From Thermoleophilia bacterium (GTDB lineage: Bacteria > Actinomycetota > Thermoleophilia > BMS3ABIN01), in the NCBI GenBank assembly GCA_014874265.1, contig JACWAM010000068.1, positions 1-39,131 of the forward strand: a stretch of 39,131 nucleotides of DNA, in the 5' to 3' direction. A program made the position numbers and the translations under genes. Positions 1-8,617 of the stretch are shown here, in pieces (the first letter of the stretch is position 1; every line of letters starts with the position of its first letter). The notes beneath the pieces were generated by a model. It was not told where the DNA came from, searched no databases, and saw only the letters and a program-made list of their open reading frames with translations.

Positions 1-467
1 ATCTCTACCTCCCGTTATATATTGATAACGGAGTGGATACTATCATATTTAGTACTTATTATCAAGCTATGATTATGGGTATTTTTAGAGGTGCCCATAA
101 GGCTTTCCGGGGTTAGAATTTTTTATTCCAATGCCATGAAACCTGGATGGTCTTGAATAGCGAAGATGGCGAGTGATTTTTTTGTCGCAAGCCTGAAGAA
201 CAGATGAAGACTGTCGGAATGAAACGCAAATCTATTAGACATCAAGGATGACCATAAATATTTGATAGTATATGTTTCTTGTGGTAATAGATGGGGAAGT
301 ACGTTACAAATGTTACAATGGGGTGACAGATTTTCACCCCCTATCTCCTAACCCGCCGATCCGCTGGCGCCCCCCTGGCGCCGCTGGTATACTTTCATCT
401 AGCCTGACGCGCAGGGCGGCGCCTGTTTCCGGCCCGGCGCAGGATTATCACAAATGTTTCTATCCGG
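1..467. other. AT-rich gene-free leader upstream of rmlA
   Basis: No convincing coding sequence is visible on either strand. The first ~340 bases are clearly more AT-rich than the genes that follow; the last ~120 are GC-rich and hold GGCGCC palindromes and a repeated CTGGCGCC. A small perfect hairpin (CCGTTAT/ATAACGG, 12-31) lies at the left edge without a following T-run. The 8-nt direct repeat GTTACAAA/GTTACAAT lies near 303-318. The 73-aa ORF of the track (272..493) runs into rmlA and looks spurious. Confidence 0.6.
385..393 (+). promoter_or_regulatory. candidate extended -10 promoter for the rml operon
   Basis: TGGTATACT matches an extended -10 element (TGn followed by TATACT, 5 of 6 to TATAAT). 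No good -35 is seen 16-18 nt upstream, as is common for extended -10 promoters. Transcription would start near 400, giving a leader of about 70 nt before rmlA. Assigned by eye only. Confidence 0.4.
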
Positions 468-1535
468 ATGAACTTAAAAGGCTTAATACTTAGCGGCGGC
501 ACGGGTACCCGTCTGCGCCCAATCACGCACACCAGCGCCAAGCAGCTGGTGCCGGTCGCCAATAAACCGGTGCTTTTTTATGCCATTGAGGCGCTGAAAA
601 ACGCCGGCATTACCGACATCGGCATTATCGTTGGCGATACCGCCGCCGAGATCGAGTCAGCCGCCGGCGACGGCAGCCGCTGGGGAGTCAGGATCACCTA
701 CATCCCCCAGGAGGCGCCGCTGGGCCTGGCGCACGCCGTCCTGACCGCCGAGGAATATCTGGGCGAAGACAGTTTTGTCATGTACCTAGGCGACAACCTC
801 CTCCGGGACGGCATCGAGGGCCTGGTCGAGTCGTTTGTCAAAAACGAGCCGGACGCGCTGATCCTGCTACAGGAAGTTCCCAACCCCGAGGCTTACGGCG
901 TGGCTGAATGCCGCGGGGACACAGTTGTCAGGCTGGTTGAGAAACCGGCAGAACCAAAGAGCAACCTGGCGCTGGTCGGCATCTACATGTTCACGCCGCT
1001 TATCCACCAATGCGCCAAAGAGATCAAACCGTCTGCGCGAGGCGAGCTGGAGATCACCGACGCCATCCAGCGCCTGATCGACGAAGGCAAGCAGGTTGAC
1101 GCGCACGTCGTTCACGGGTGGTGGAAAGATACCGGCAAGCTGGAAGATATGCTGGAGGCTAACCGGCTCATCCTCGACGCGCTGGAAGGCGAGATCCGGG
1201 GTGAAGTAGCAGATTCGGAGATCCACGGCCGCGTCATTGTCGAAGAAGGAGCCCGGGTTAGCAGCTGCACCATTCGCGGGCCGGTCATTATCGGCAAGGA
1301 CGCCGTGGTGCACGATTCCTATATCGGCCCCTACACTTCGATCGACTGCGAGGTCGAGATCAGAAATTCGGAGATCGAGCACTCGATCATCCTGGCGCAG
1401 AGCAAGGTAATCGACCTGCGCCGGCGGATGGAAGGAAGTCTCATCGGCAGAAACGTGCGCATCCTCAGGCTTGACCATAAGCCGGAGGCTTACAGGTTCA
1501 TGCTCGGCGACAATTCCTGGATCGGGATCGTGTAA
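468..1535 (+). CDS. rmlA: glucose-1-phosphate thymidylyltransferase (RmlA, long form)
   Basis: Catalyses dTTP + glucose-1-phosphate to dTDP-glucose, the first step of dTDP-L-rhamnose synthesis, in the cytoplasm. The N-terminus carries the nucleotidyltransferase signature LSGGTGTRLRPIT followed by the lysine-containing SAKQLVPVANKP; GDNLL (about residue 105) fits the metal/nucleotide site. From about residue 245 the chain becomes a series of hexapeptide-like repeats (VIVEEGARVSSCTIRGPVII), a left-handed beta-helix. At 355 aa it belongs to the long RmlA type (StrD/archaeal-like) rather than the ~290-aa enterobacterial form. The ATG at 468 places the signature at residue 9; the ribosome-binding site is weak. 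It is first in an rmlA-C-D-B plus-strand set, 89 nt before rmlC. Confidence 0.95.
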   Translation: MNLKGLILSGGTGTRLRPITHTSAKQLVPVANKPVLFYAIEALKNAGITDIGIIVGDTAAEIESAAGDGSRWGVRITYIPQEAPLGLAHAVLTAEEYLGEDSFVMYLGDNLLRDGIEGLVESFVKNEPDALILLQEVPNPEAYGVAECRGDTVVRLVEKPAEPKSNLALVGIYMFTPLIHQCAKEIKPSARGELEITDAIQRLIDEGKQVDAHVVHGWWKDTGKLEDMLEANRLILDALEGEIRGEVADSEIHGRVIVEEGARVSSCTIRGPVIIGKDAVVHDSYIGPYTSIDCEVEIRNSEIEHSIILAQSKVIDLRRRMEGSLIGRNVRILRLDHKPEAYRFMLGDNSWIGIV

Positions 1536-1612
1536 AAAAGTTTCTCGTTGCTCCAGTTAAAACCTCCAACACTGGAACTGGAAACTGGCAACTCGAAACT
1601 GGAAACTTTTTT
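1534..1612. repeat. decayed heptamer tandem repeat with inverted ends between rmlA and rmlC
   Basis: Several imperfect 7-nt units follow each other (ACTGGAA ACTGGCA ACTCGAA ACTGGAA). The block is bracketed by AAAAAAGTTTC just after the rmlA stop and GAAACTTTTTT at its right end, an 11-nt inverted pair that could form a large stem and end in a T-run on the plus strand. Similar heptamer blocks occur at 21752-21815 and 23703-23787. It could act as a partial terminator between rmlA and rmlC, but that is inference. Confidence 0.6.
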
Positions 1613-1624
1613 CGGAGGGTTATA

Positions 1625-2080
1625 ATGATCGATGGAGTCAAGACCAAGAGTTTGCGGGTAATCCCTGATGAGCGCGGCCGGCTGGCGGAGATGCTTCGCT
1701 CTGATGATGATATTTTTATCAAATTTGGTCAATGCTATTTTACAACGACTTATCCAGGCGTGGTCAAGGCATGGCATTACCACAAGATTCAAACAGACAA
1801 TTTCGTTGCCGTTACCGGGATGTTTAAAGTGGCGCTTTATGACACCCGCGATGATTCGCCCACCAAAGGCGAAGTCAATGAATTTTTTCTAGGGGACTTT
1901 AATCCAACACTGCTGCAGATTCCTCCCGGCGTCTATCACGGCTGGAAATGCATTAGCGAGCGGGAAGGCATCGTGGTTAATGTCTCCACGGAAGCCTACA
2001 ACTATAACGAGCCGGACGAATACCGCCTGCCCTATGACACCGGCGAGATCCCGTATGACTGGGACATCAAGATGGGCTAG
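1625..2080 (+). CDS. rmlC: dTDP-4-dehydrorhamnose 3,5-epimerase family protein (RmlC-like cupin)
   Basis: Expected to epimerise C3 and C5 of dTDP-4-keto-6-deoxyglucose. The chain is a small cupin: DERGRLAEM near residue 20, the histidine-bearing strand KAWHYHKIQTDNF (about 48-60), the second active-site region PPGVYHGWK, and the family ending DEYRLPYDTGEIPYDW. At 151 aa it is shorter than the classical ~180-aa RmlC, but the family includes many such short members and the core is complete. ATG at 1625 is preceded by a good Shine-Dalgarno (TCGGAGGG). It lies 15 nt before rmlD. A related sugar epimerase specificity cannot be excluded, but the company of rmlA, rmlD and rmlB supports the rhamnose assignment. 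Confidence 0.88.
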   Translation: MIDGVKTKSLRVIPDERGRLAEMLRSDDDIFIKFGQCYFTTTYPGVVKAWHYHKIQTDNFVAVTGMFKVALYDTRDDSPTKGEVNEFFLGDFNPTLLQIPPGVYHGWKCISEREGIVVNVSTEAYNYNEPDEYRLPYDTGEIPYDWDIKMG

Positions 2081-2095
2081 GACTGAGGTGACCGA

Positions 2096-2965
2096 ATGAA
2101 AATCCTTGTCATTGGCTCTGCCGGCCAGCTTGGCTATGACCTCAACCGGACGCTTTCCCCGGATCACTCGGTGCAGGGCGCCGATGTGGAACGGGCCGAT
2201 TTTAAAATTGATATTACCGACCCGGAATCGGTGAAGATGGTCCTGTCCAGCTCCGCGCCGGACCTGGTGATTAACTCCGCCGCGTTTACAAATGTGGACG
2301 GCTGCGAAACCCGCAAAGAAGCATGCTGGGCTGTCAACGCGGATGGCGCCGGGAACGTGGCGCGCGCCTGCGCGGCGGCGTCGTTGCCTTTAATCCATGT
2401 CAGCACCGATTACGTTTTCGACGGCACCGCCCGGCAGCCGTACACCGAAGCTTCACCGATCGCCCCCCTGGGAGAATACGGCAAGAGCAAGTACGCCGGC
2501 GAGGAGCAGGTGCGCGAGGCGCTTCCCGGCAGCCACCTGATCGTGCGCACCGCCTGGCTGTTTGGCAGCTTCGGCCACAACTTTGTTAAAACCATGCTAA
2601 AGCTGGGCCGGGAGCGGGATGACCTGGCGGTGGTCAATGACCAGACCGGCGGGCCGACTTACGCCGGCCACCTGGCGGCGGCGCTAAAGACGCTCGCGGA
2701 AACCAGGCTCGGCGACCCGGGCGTATATCACATGACCGGCGGCGGACACTGCACCTGGTATGAATTTGCCTCCGAGATTTTCCGGCTGGCCGGAGTGAAC
2801 GTGAATGTCAGGCGGACTACCACATCAGAGTTTAACGCCCCGGCGCCGCGGCCGGCCTATTCAGTTCTGGCTAACACCCGGGCGCCGGAGATTTTCATGC
2901 CCCACTGGCGCGACTGCTTGATAGAATGCCTGAAAGAAATGGGAGAGCTCCAGGCGGAATGTTAA
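2096..2965 (+). CDS. rmlD: dTDP-4-dehydrorhamnose reductase (RmlD)
   Basis: NAD(P)H-dependent last step, reducing dTDP-4-keto-L-rhamnose to dTDP-L-rhamnose. It is an extended SDR: the Rossmann glycine motif GSAGQLGYDL lies at residues 7-16, STDYVFDG at about 102-109 carries the catalytic Ser/Thr region, and YGKSKYAGE contains the YxxxK pair. VVNDQTGGPTYAGHLA is the usual RmlD substrate-binding stretch. The length of 289 aa is typical. ATG at 2096 follows a strong GAGGTGA site, 15 nt after rmlC, so the two are surely co-transcribed. A 77-nt gap follows before rmlB. Confidence 0.95.
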   Translation: MKILVIGSAGQLGYDLNRTLSPDHSVQGADVERADFKIDITDPESVKMVLSSSAPDLVINSAAFTNVDGCETRKEACWAVNADGAGNVARACAAASLPLIHVSTDYVFDGTARQPYTEASPIAPLGEYGKSKYAGEEQVREALPGSHLIVRTAWLFGSFGHNFVKTMLKLGRERDDLAVVNDQTGGPTYAGHLAAALKTLAETRLGDPGVYHMTGGGHCTWYEFASEIFRLAGVNVNVRRTTTSEFNAPAPRPAYSVLANTRAPEIFMPHWRDCLIECLKEMGELQAEC

Positions 2966-3042
2966 AAAGCATTTAATGTTTATGTAAATCCGGTCAAGCG
3001 GGTGATACTTTTAAACGTTAGACGGCATAAGGAGAGATCCAA

Positions 3043-4038
3043 TTGAAGATACTGGTCACCGGCGGCGCCGGGTTTATCGGCAGCAATTTCATCAGGCTGA
3101 TCCTGGGAAAGTATCCCGATGACGAGATCATCAATCTTGACAAGCTGACATATGCCGGTAATCTCGATAATCTCAGGGACGTCGAGTCAGACGAGCGCTA
3201 CCGGTTTGTCAAAGGCGATATCTGCGATGAAAAGATTGTGAATGAGGTAATGCCGCAAGTCGACGCGGTTGTGAATTTTGCGGCCGAGTCGCACGTGGAC
3301 CGGTCAATTGGCGGACCCGCCGATTTTATCCAGACCGATGTTTTCGGAACTTACGTCCTCCTGGAGGCGGCCCGGCGGCATGAGGTCGGCCGCTACCTGC
3401 AGATCAGCACGGATGAGGTTTACGGCAGCATCCGGGAAGGCTCCTTCACCGAAACGGACAGGCTGGAGCCAAGCAGCCCTTATTCGGCCAGCAAGGCCGG
3501 CGGCGACATGCAGGTGATGGCCTATCACACCACCTACGGATTGCCAACACTGATCACCCGCAGCTCCAATAATTTTGGGCCGTACCAGTACCCGGAGAAG
3601 ATCTTCCCGCTATTTATCACCAATGCCCTGGAAGGGAAGAAACTTCCGCTTTACGGCGACGGCACCAATGTCCGCGACTGGATTTATGTCACCGATAACT
3701 GTGAAGGCATTGACCTGGTGCTCCACAAGGGCCAGATCGGCGAAATCTACAATATCGGCGGCGGCAACGAGCGCGACAACCGCACGATCACCGGCATGAT
3801 CCTGGAAGAACTGAGAAAGGATGAGAACATGATCGAGAGGGTCGCCGACCGGCTCGGGCATGATTTCCGTTACTCAATCGACTGCACCAAGGCGCAGCAA
3901 CTGGGATGGGCGCCGTCTCACAATTTTGAGGACGCTTTGAAGGAAACCGTTGAATGGTACGTCAACAACCGCTGGTGGTGGGAAAAGATCAAGAGCGGCG
4001 AGTTCGAGCAATACTACCGCGAGCACTACGGCAAGTAA
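3043..4038 (+). CDS. rmlB: dTDP-glucose 4,6-dehydratase (RmlB)
   Basis: Converts dTDP-glucose to dTDP-4-keto-6-deoxyglucose, the second step of the rhamnose pathway. It is an extended SDR with NAD-binding [10 protein letters not shown] at residues 7-16, [10 protein letters not shown], the catalytic ISTDEVYGS region (with the Asp-Glu pair of 4,6-dehydratases), and YSASKAGGD containing YxxxK. The C-terminal half has [19 protein letters not shown] and NVRDWIYV, both family hallmarks. At 331 aa it is full length. The start codon is TTG, placed by a strong AAGGAGAG site 7 nt upstream and by the glycine motif. It is the last gene of the rml set and converges on the minus-strand O-antigen ligase gene. 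Confidence 0.95.
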   Translation: MKILVTGGAGFIGSNFIRLILGKYPDDEIINLDKLTYAGNLDNLRDVESDERYRFVKGDICDEKIVNEVMPQVDAVVNFAAESHVDRSIGGPADFIQTDVFGTYVLLEAARRHEVGRYLQISTDEVYGSIREGSFTETDRLEPSSPYSASKAGGDMQVMAYHTTYGLPTLITRSSNNFGPYQYPEKIFPLFITNALEGKKLPLYGDGTNVRDWIYVTDNCEGIDLVLHKGQIGEIYNIGGGNERDNRTITGMILEELRKDENMIERVADRLGHDFRYSIDCTKAQQLGWAPSHNFEDALKETVEWYVNNRWWWEKIKSGEFEQYYREHYGK

Positions 4039-4039
4039 C

Positions 4040-4080
4040 AGATCCTTCGGCACTCTTCGAATGTCTTAGAATGATAAGTG
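4040..4080. repeat. degenerate half-copy of a GTCATTCTGAGG-type interspersed repeat
   Basis: The convergent gap between rmlB and the ligase gene holds AGATCCTTCGGCAC ending in TTAGAATGATAAGTG. This resembles one arm of the better preserved element at 25366-25457, where AGATC, GGCACTCG and CTCAGGATGACA occur in the same order. Only one arm is recognisable. Confidence 0.45.
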
Positions 4081-4124
4081 TACGCGTTTCCACCAAAAGC
4101 TTGCCGGTTCTGCGTCCCGACAGT

Positions 4125-6518
4125 TTAGTATCCCAAAGCTTTGTAACCGCCCGGTTCTTTTCTGATCTGCACTTCCAGAGGAGCCAGCAATTGGGATTCA
4201 AGCGGATCCAGCCGCCGCGCTTTCCTGGTATTTTGAGCCGCTTCATTGATATGGTTCGTTCCCAGATAGAAGGCTCCTAGATCGTAATAAACCTTGTAAT
4301 TGTCCGGCTCTCTGTCAAGCGCCTGATGCCAGAGATTGAGAGCCTGGCTGAACTTCTGGCTCCCCTGCTGAGACTGCCCCTGTTCGCTTAAGAAAATGCC
4401 CTTCTGCTGAATTGCTTCCGCCTCATAGGTGAGTGCGGTGCCGTCCAGCGGATTAAATGTATGCGCCCGGGCGGCCAAAGTTCGAGCGTTGGCAAAAAAC
4501 TGCTGGGCTTCAATGCCTTGCTTTTGTCTCAATAGCTGGCTACCCGTTTGCAGCTGCTGGTTGCTGTCCTCCAGATATCTCTCCGATAGCATGCTAAAAA
4601 TCGTCACTATGCCAATAATGATGCAGCCGGTTGCCACTATGGTCTTCCAATTCAACCAGCTAGGGATGCTGAACCCATTACTTTTTTCTTTACTGGCGGC
4701 CGGCACGCCGTCGCTTGCCGCCAGCCGGCGCGAAATCAAGCCGTAACGCAACAATCCGCCGGCAAAGAAAAAGAAAGGAAGGAAGATTACCGGCATCTGC
4801 CAGTCCCAATCCATCAGCGAGTGCAGGATCAGAACCGTGCAGGCGGCAAAAAAGGCTCCATAGATCTCCCGGTGCCGGCTGCGGCCAAGGAAGCGAAGAT
4901 CCCGGATCGATCCCACAAAAAAGACAACTATAAAAGCAGCCAGCAGGCCCGCGCCGACGATGCCAAGCTCCGCCATAGCATCAAAAAGTATCGAATGGCC
5001 GTTCTTGATCGGTATCTCCCGGACCACGCCATTCGTGGTGAAAGCGGGCCGTTTCTGAAGCCAAGCCACCTGCCAGGTTGCCGCCCCCGTGCCCGTCAGC
5101 GGATGCGCGGCAAAAGTATCCAGGCTGACCTTGTATTCCTGGGGGCGTTGCGTCTCGGTAGAAAAGAGCCGTTGCTGAGCAGTGGCCGCCTGCTGGGACA
5201 CTTTAGTCGACGAAAGATTATCGATCTGCTTGCGGACCAGCGCCACCGGTCCGCCGTCCTTGATCATGAAGAATGTCCCCCCGAGCAGCACCGCGGCGAC
5301 CGCGGCGGCGCCGATCCCGATGCCGACTTTGCGTGAAGCCGCCGGGCTGAGGCTGATTTTCCGGTCGATGCGCCAGGACAGATACTGGGTGACAATGGCG
5401 GCGGCAAAGAAGATCGGCAGCAAAATTCCCAGAGAGTGCGCCTGACTGGCCCGCACCGCGACTGTCGGGCCCGTCGGACAGCTGTTTTTATCGAAATTAC
5501 AAAGAGCATTCATCGCCGGCAGGAAGGCGTAACAGATGGCGACGACGGCGCCCGTCCAGAAAAGCGCGGTTGCGGCGATCAGCAGCGCCCGCAGCCTTTC
5601 CACGGCAAAAAGAACGTAGATGGCAAGCGCCAGCAGCAGCAGGATATAGCCCGCCCTTGAGAAAGTGAAATAAAGCGCGACAAGCAACAGGAAGATGATG
5701 GGCACATTGACCATCCGCAGAATCAAGGAGGCTTTTTTTCGCCCGACCTGGAGCAGCGCCACCGGGACGGCCATGACCATCATCAGGGCAATTGTGTTCC
5801 AGTATGTCAAAGGCCAGCTGATTCGTGCATCAAAATCAAACTGGGCCGGGGCGAAAATCTTGTCGTGTAGCAGCGTCGCCACCGCAACGGTGCCAGCGAT
5901 CATGACAAACGCCTGCCCCAGCCACGGCAGCCATCTTCGCCGCGCCATAAACAGGTAAAACAGGCCGAAACCGCCGAGGTACAGCATGGCCCTCAGAAAC
6001 TCCTGGAAGCTGTTGGTGGGAATGATCGACCAGGTCACCGAAAGAAGAATCCAGAGACCGTAAGCGCCGAACAGGCCTGCCTCCGCCACCGCCAGGCGCG
6101 ACATCCTCCCTTTCACGGAAATGCCAAATAACAAGCCGAGGACGATCAGGTAAAGAACAATCAGTTCCCCCCAACCGCGCCGGATGATGAAATAACCGCC
6201 GGCGGAGAATGAATAGATCAGGAGGACAAGCACCAGCCCGCCAAAGAGAATGCCCAGCTGGCCCCATTCCCGGTTGCCGTAGCCGGCAAGGCTGTTCCCG
6301 CGGAACCAGTTGCCCAGGCTCTTTTCCAGCCGCATGCCCCAGCTGTCATTGCGCCGTTTTGCCGTTGGCGTCGCCATCGGTTTATTCTTCGGTTTTTTCT
6401 TAACCGGCGGGGGCGGCTGTGGCGCCTTGCGTTTCTTCTTCCTGGCCCACAAGACGGGCAGCGCCTCACCGGGCGCGGCCGCAAGCGCCGCTTTTTTAGT
6501 TTGCCAGAACATCTTCAT
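4125..6518 (-). CDS. O-antigen ligase/polymerase family membrane protein with C-terminal TPRs
   Basis: Predicted polytopic membrane enzyme that joins or transfers undecaprenyl-linked glycan. Residues 25-60 are a Lys/Pro-rich cytoplasmic head. From about 85 to 580 there are many hydrophobic segments. TFSRAG (285-290) matches the conserved serine-arginine of Wzy/WaaL proteins. The large external loop carries AHPLTGTG (471-478) and NGHSILFDAMAELG (506-519), the usual catalytic His region. The last ~170 residues form TPR-like helices (YYDLGAFYLGTNHINEAAQN). At 797 aa it is much longer than a plain O-antigen ligase (~400-450), the surplus being head and TPRs. Ligases with TPRs include protein O-oligosaccharyltransferases, so polymerase, ligase and protein-glycan transferase are all open. 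The start overlaps the upstream GT4 gene by 23 nt. Confidence 0.85.
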   Translation of the reverse strand: MKMFWQTKKAALAAAPGEALPVLWARKKKRKAPQPPPPVKKKPKNKPMATPTAKRRNDSWGMRLEKSLGNWFRGNSLAGYGNREWGQLGILFGGLVLVLLIYSFSAGGYFIIRRGWGELIVLYLIVLGLLFGISVKGRMSRLAVAEAGLFGAYGLWILLSVTWSIIPTNSFQEFLRAMLYLGGFGLFYLFMARRRWLPWLGQAFVMIAGTVAVATLLHDKIFAPAQFDFDARISWPLTYWNTIALMMVMAVPVALLQVGRKKASLILRMVNVPIIFLLLVALYFTFSRAGYILLLLALAIYVLFAVERLRALLIAATALFWTGAVVAICYAFLPAMNALCNFDKNSCPTGPTVAVRASQAHSLGILLPIFFAAAIVTQYLSWRIDRKISLSPAASRKVGIGIGAAAVAAVLLGGTFFMIKDGGPVALVRKQIDNLSSTKVSQQAATAQQRLFSTETQRPQEYKVSLDTFAAHPLTGTGAATWQVAWLQKRPAFTTNGVVREIPIKNGHSILFDAMAELGIVGAGLLAAFIVVFFVGSIRDLRFLGRSRHREIYGAFFAACTVLILHSLMDWDWQMPVIFLPFFFFAGGLLRYGLISRRLAASDGVPAASKEKSNGFSIPSWLNWKTIVATGCIIIGIVTIFSMLSERYLEDSNQQLQTGSQLLRQKQGIEAQQFFANARTLAARAHTFNPLDGTALTYEAEAIQQKGIFLSEQGQSQQGSQKFSQALNLWHQALDREPDNYKVYYDLGAFYLGTNHINEAAQNTRKARRLDPLESQLLAPLEVQIRKEPGGYKALGY

Positions 6519-7605
6519 AGAGGGCTTCGGTCTGCAAGGCTATTTGATCCCAATTGTTTGCCGTCTTTACGTATTTTCTGCCAGCCGCCGCTTTCTGCTT
6601 CAGCCCCGGCAGATTTTCGAGCGCGGAGCTTAACGCACATTTTAAAGCTACCGTGTCCCCGGCCCGGTACAGATCGCCAAATTCGCCGTCCTTTAGCGCT
6701 TCCCTGGATGAGCCGATGTCCGACGCCAGAATCGGCACCCCGTATGACAGCATCTCCAGAGTTACGATCGGAAATCCTTCCACCATCGAGGGCAGCACGA
6801 ACAAGGCCGCGTGCGCGGAAAGTTGATTTAGCAGCTCGCCCCTAACATTGCCGGTGAACTGAATTCTTCCGTCGCCGGCAGCCATCGATTCCAGGCCTTC
6901 GACGTAACTCTGCGAATGGCTCGAGCCTCCCGCGATCACCAACGGCACGTCCGCTTCCAACTCCCGGTATGCCCGGATTAAATCGTGGCAGCCCTTTTCC
7001 GGCACCAGCCTTCCCAGGAAAAGGATGTAACCGCCCCGTTTTAATCCCAGCGGTTTTAAAAGCGCCGAAGCCCGCGGTTTCGGGATAAACGCCACCCCAT
7101 TGGGAATAAAAACCGTTTCCCGGCCGTACCTGGCGCGAAAGTACTCCTGCAGCTCGCGCGAGACGACGATGGTGCGGTCCGGAAAATGCGCGGCGGCCCA
7201 CTCCCCAGCTTTTAAAACTTTCCTCGCCCCGGCGCCCCACTTGGCGCGCTGCCAATCAAGCGCGTGCACAGTTACGACGGTTTTCGCCCGCTTCAGCTTT
7301 GGCATAAAGCTAAACAGTGACGGTCCGATCCCATGATAATGAATTATGTCAAAACCTTCCCCCAGCAGAAGCGCCGAGCCGGCAGCGGTATGCAAGAAAG
7401 CGTCCAGCCCCTTCTTGTTGATCGTCGGGGCCTGTTTCAGCCGGACGCCCAGATAGGAACCGCCGGCGGGGGAATACCAGCCGCGGACGAATATGGTGAC
7501 GTCGTGGCCACGGTCCGATAGCCGCCGGTACAGCTCCTCGCAATGACGCTCGATGCCACCAAACTGGGCCGGGATGCCCTTGGTTCCCAACACCGCTATC
7601 TTCAC
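6496..7605 (-). CDS. GT4-family glycosyltransferase
   Basis: Cytoplasmic GT-B fold retaining glycosyltransferase. The N-terminal domain begins KIAVLGTKGIPAQFGGIERH, the acceptor-side glycine loop. The C-terminal domain has LFLGRLVPEKGCHDLI and EGFPIVTLEMLSYGVPILASD, which contains the E-x7-E donor-phosphate motif. Length is 369 aa. The start is GTG at 7605, 7 nt after the stop of the SPASM radical SAM gene, and its 3' end overlaps the ligase gene. The donor sugar cannot be read from sequence; the beginning resembles rhamnosyl- and other deoxysugar transferases of exopolysaccharide loci, which would fit the rml genes nearby. Confidence 0.9.
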   Translation of the reverse strand: MKIAVLGTKGIPAQFGGIERHCEELYRRLSDRGHDVTIFVRGWYSPAGGSYLGVRLKQAPTINKKGLDAFLHTAAGSALLLGEGFDIIHYHGIGPSLFSFMPKLKRAKTVVTVHALDWQRAKWGAGARKVLKAGEWAAAHFPDRTIVVSRELQEYFRARYGRETVFIPNGVAFIPKPRASALLKPLGLKRGGYILFLGRLVPEKGCHDLIRAYRELEADVPLVIAGGSSHSQSYVEGLESMAAGDGRIQFTGNVRGELLNQLSAHAALFVLPSMVEGFPIVTLEMLSYGVPILASDIGSSREALKDGEFGDLYRAGDTVALKCALSSALENLPGLKQKAAAGRKYVKTANNWDQIALQTEALYEDVLAN

Positions 7606-7612
7606 CGGCTGC

Positions 7613-8617
7613 TCACAACACCTGTTTGCCCTGCCAGACCTTTATCTTGCCGGCAGCTACCCATCCAGCCACTTTGACAGGGTTGCGCTTGATCGCCGTC
7701 CTGGCGGTGCAGACCATCCAGCACCCCATGCCGCACTTGGCGACGCTCCGGCGCGCCGCGGCCGCCCCCGGTGAATTCCAGATCTCCTCAAAGCTTGCTT
7801 CGTGCAGGTTGCCCAACGCCTCATCCAGAACGTTACAAGGATAAATGGTACCAGCGGGACTTAAGAAAAAGAAGTCAGCGCCAGCCAGGCAGGCCAGCGG
7901 GCGGCCGCTGCCGCTGGCAAACTCATAGAGGCCACGGTCAAAATAGGCCCGGGCCCACCGCTTGGGCGACATTGTCGAAAGCTCGCTCGAAGCAACCCTG
8001 TCAAGCTGCCGTCTTAAATCTTCCAGCTCGACGCTGCTGACATTGCTGGCCTGGAAATAGTGCGACGAGCCCTGCGCAACCGCAGACGTGAACTCTATTC
8101 CAAGCTCCTGGGAAAGCTTGTAGACCTCATAAAAATCGCCAACGTTTTCATCAACGGCCGTAAACGCAAGCCGCAGGTTCGTAAATCCATCGGCTTTCAG
8201 CGACTTCGCCAGCCCGACAGCCCGGTCAAACGCGCCGGGAACCCCCCGGATGCGATCGTGCGTCTCGCCAATGCCGTCCAGCGAGATGCCGAGACCGACC
8301 CGGTCGCCGAGCTCTTTCCGGGCCGCCAGCATCGCTTCACTCACCCGGGACTGAGCTACCATCCCGTTGGTAGAGATAATGATCTGCGCCCTGGGACAGG
8401 CCCTGGCCGTCGCCCACACCAGCTCCGGCAAATCCTGGCGTAAGAACGGCTCGCCGCCGCTCAGGTTCACGTATCGGAGGGTATCCGGAAGCCTGGCAAG
8501 CAGCGCCGGGTCGAGATCGCCGGCGTCTTCGGATTTCCAGATATTGCACATCAGGCACCGGGAGTTACAGCGGTAGGTTACCGCGATAACCGCGTCGTAG
8601 GGAAGTTTGATTTTCAG
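7613..8617 (-). CDS. radical SAM/SPASM protein, probable CTG start
   Basis: The ORF track starts at an internal ATG (8551), which would cut off the radical SAM motif. Reading the same frame upstream gives KIKLPYDAVIAVTYRCNSRC then LMC, a complete C-x3-C-x2-C cluster site (C17, C21, C24 in the extended form). GGEPFLR follows as the SAM-binding motif, and the C-terminus has SPASM-type cysteines (ACLAG, YPCN, KCGMGCWMVC) for auxiliary Fe-S clusters. Between the in-frame stop and the internal ATG there is no ATG, GTG or TTG; the best candidate is CTG at 8617, which overlaps the TGA of the preceding GT4 gene as CTGA with AAGAAGGA close upstream. An ATC six bases further on is the alternative. The substrate is unknown; SPASM enzymes commonly modify peptides, but this one sits among glycosyltransferases. 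Confidence 0.85.
   Translation of the reverse strand: MKIKLPYDAVIAVTYRCNSRCLMCNIWKSEDAGDLDPALLARLPDTLRYVNLSGGEPFLRQDLPELVWATARACPRAQIIISTNGMVAQSRVSEAMLAARKELGDRVGLGISLDGIGETHDRIRGVPGAFDRAVGLAKSLKADGFTNLRLAFTAVDENVGDFYEVYKLSQELGIEFTSAVAQGSSHYFQASNVSSVELEDLRRQLDRVASSELSTMSPKRWARAYFDRGLYEFASGSGRPLACLAGADFFFLSPAGTIYPCNVLDEALGNLHEASFEEIWNSPGAAAARRSVAKCGMGCWMVCTARTAIKRNPVKVAGWVAAGKIKVWQGKQVL

Noticed and set aside
272-493. 73-aa plus-strand ORF before rmlA
   Set aside because: Overlaps the rmlA start, has no recognisable domain, crosses the predicted promoter and has biased low-complexity composition.
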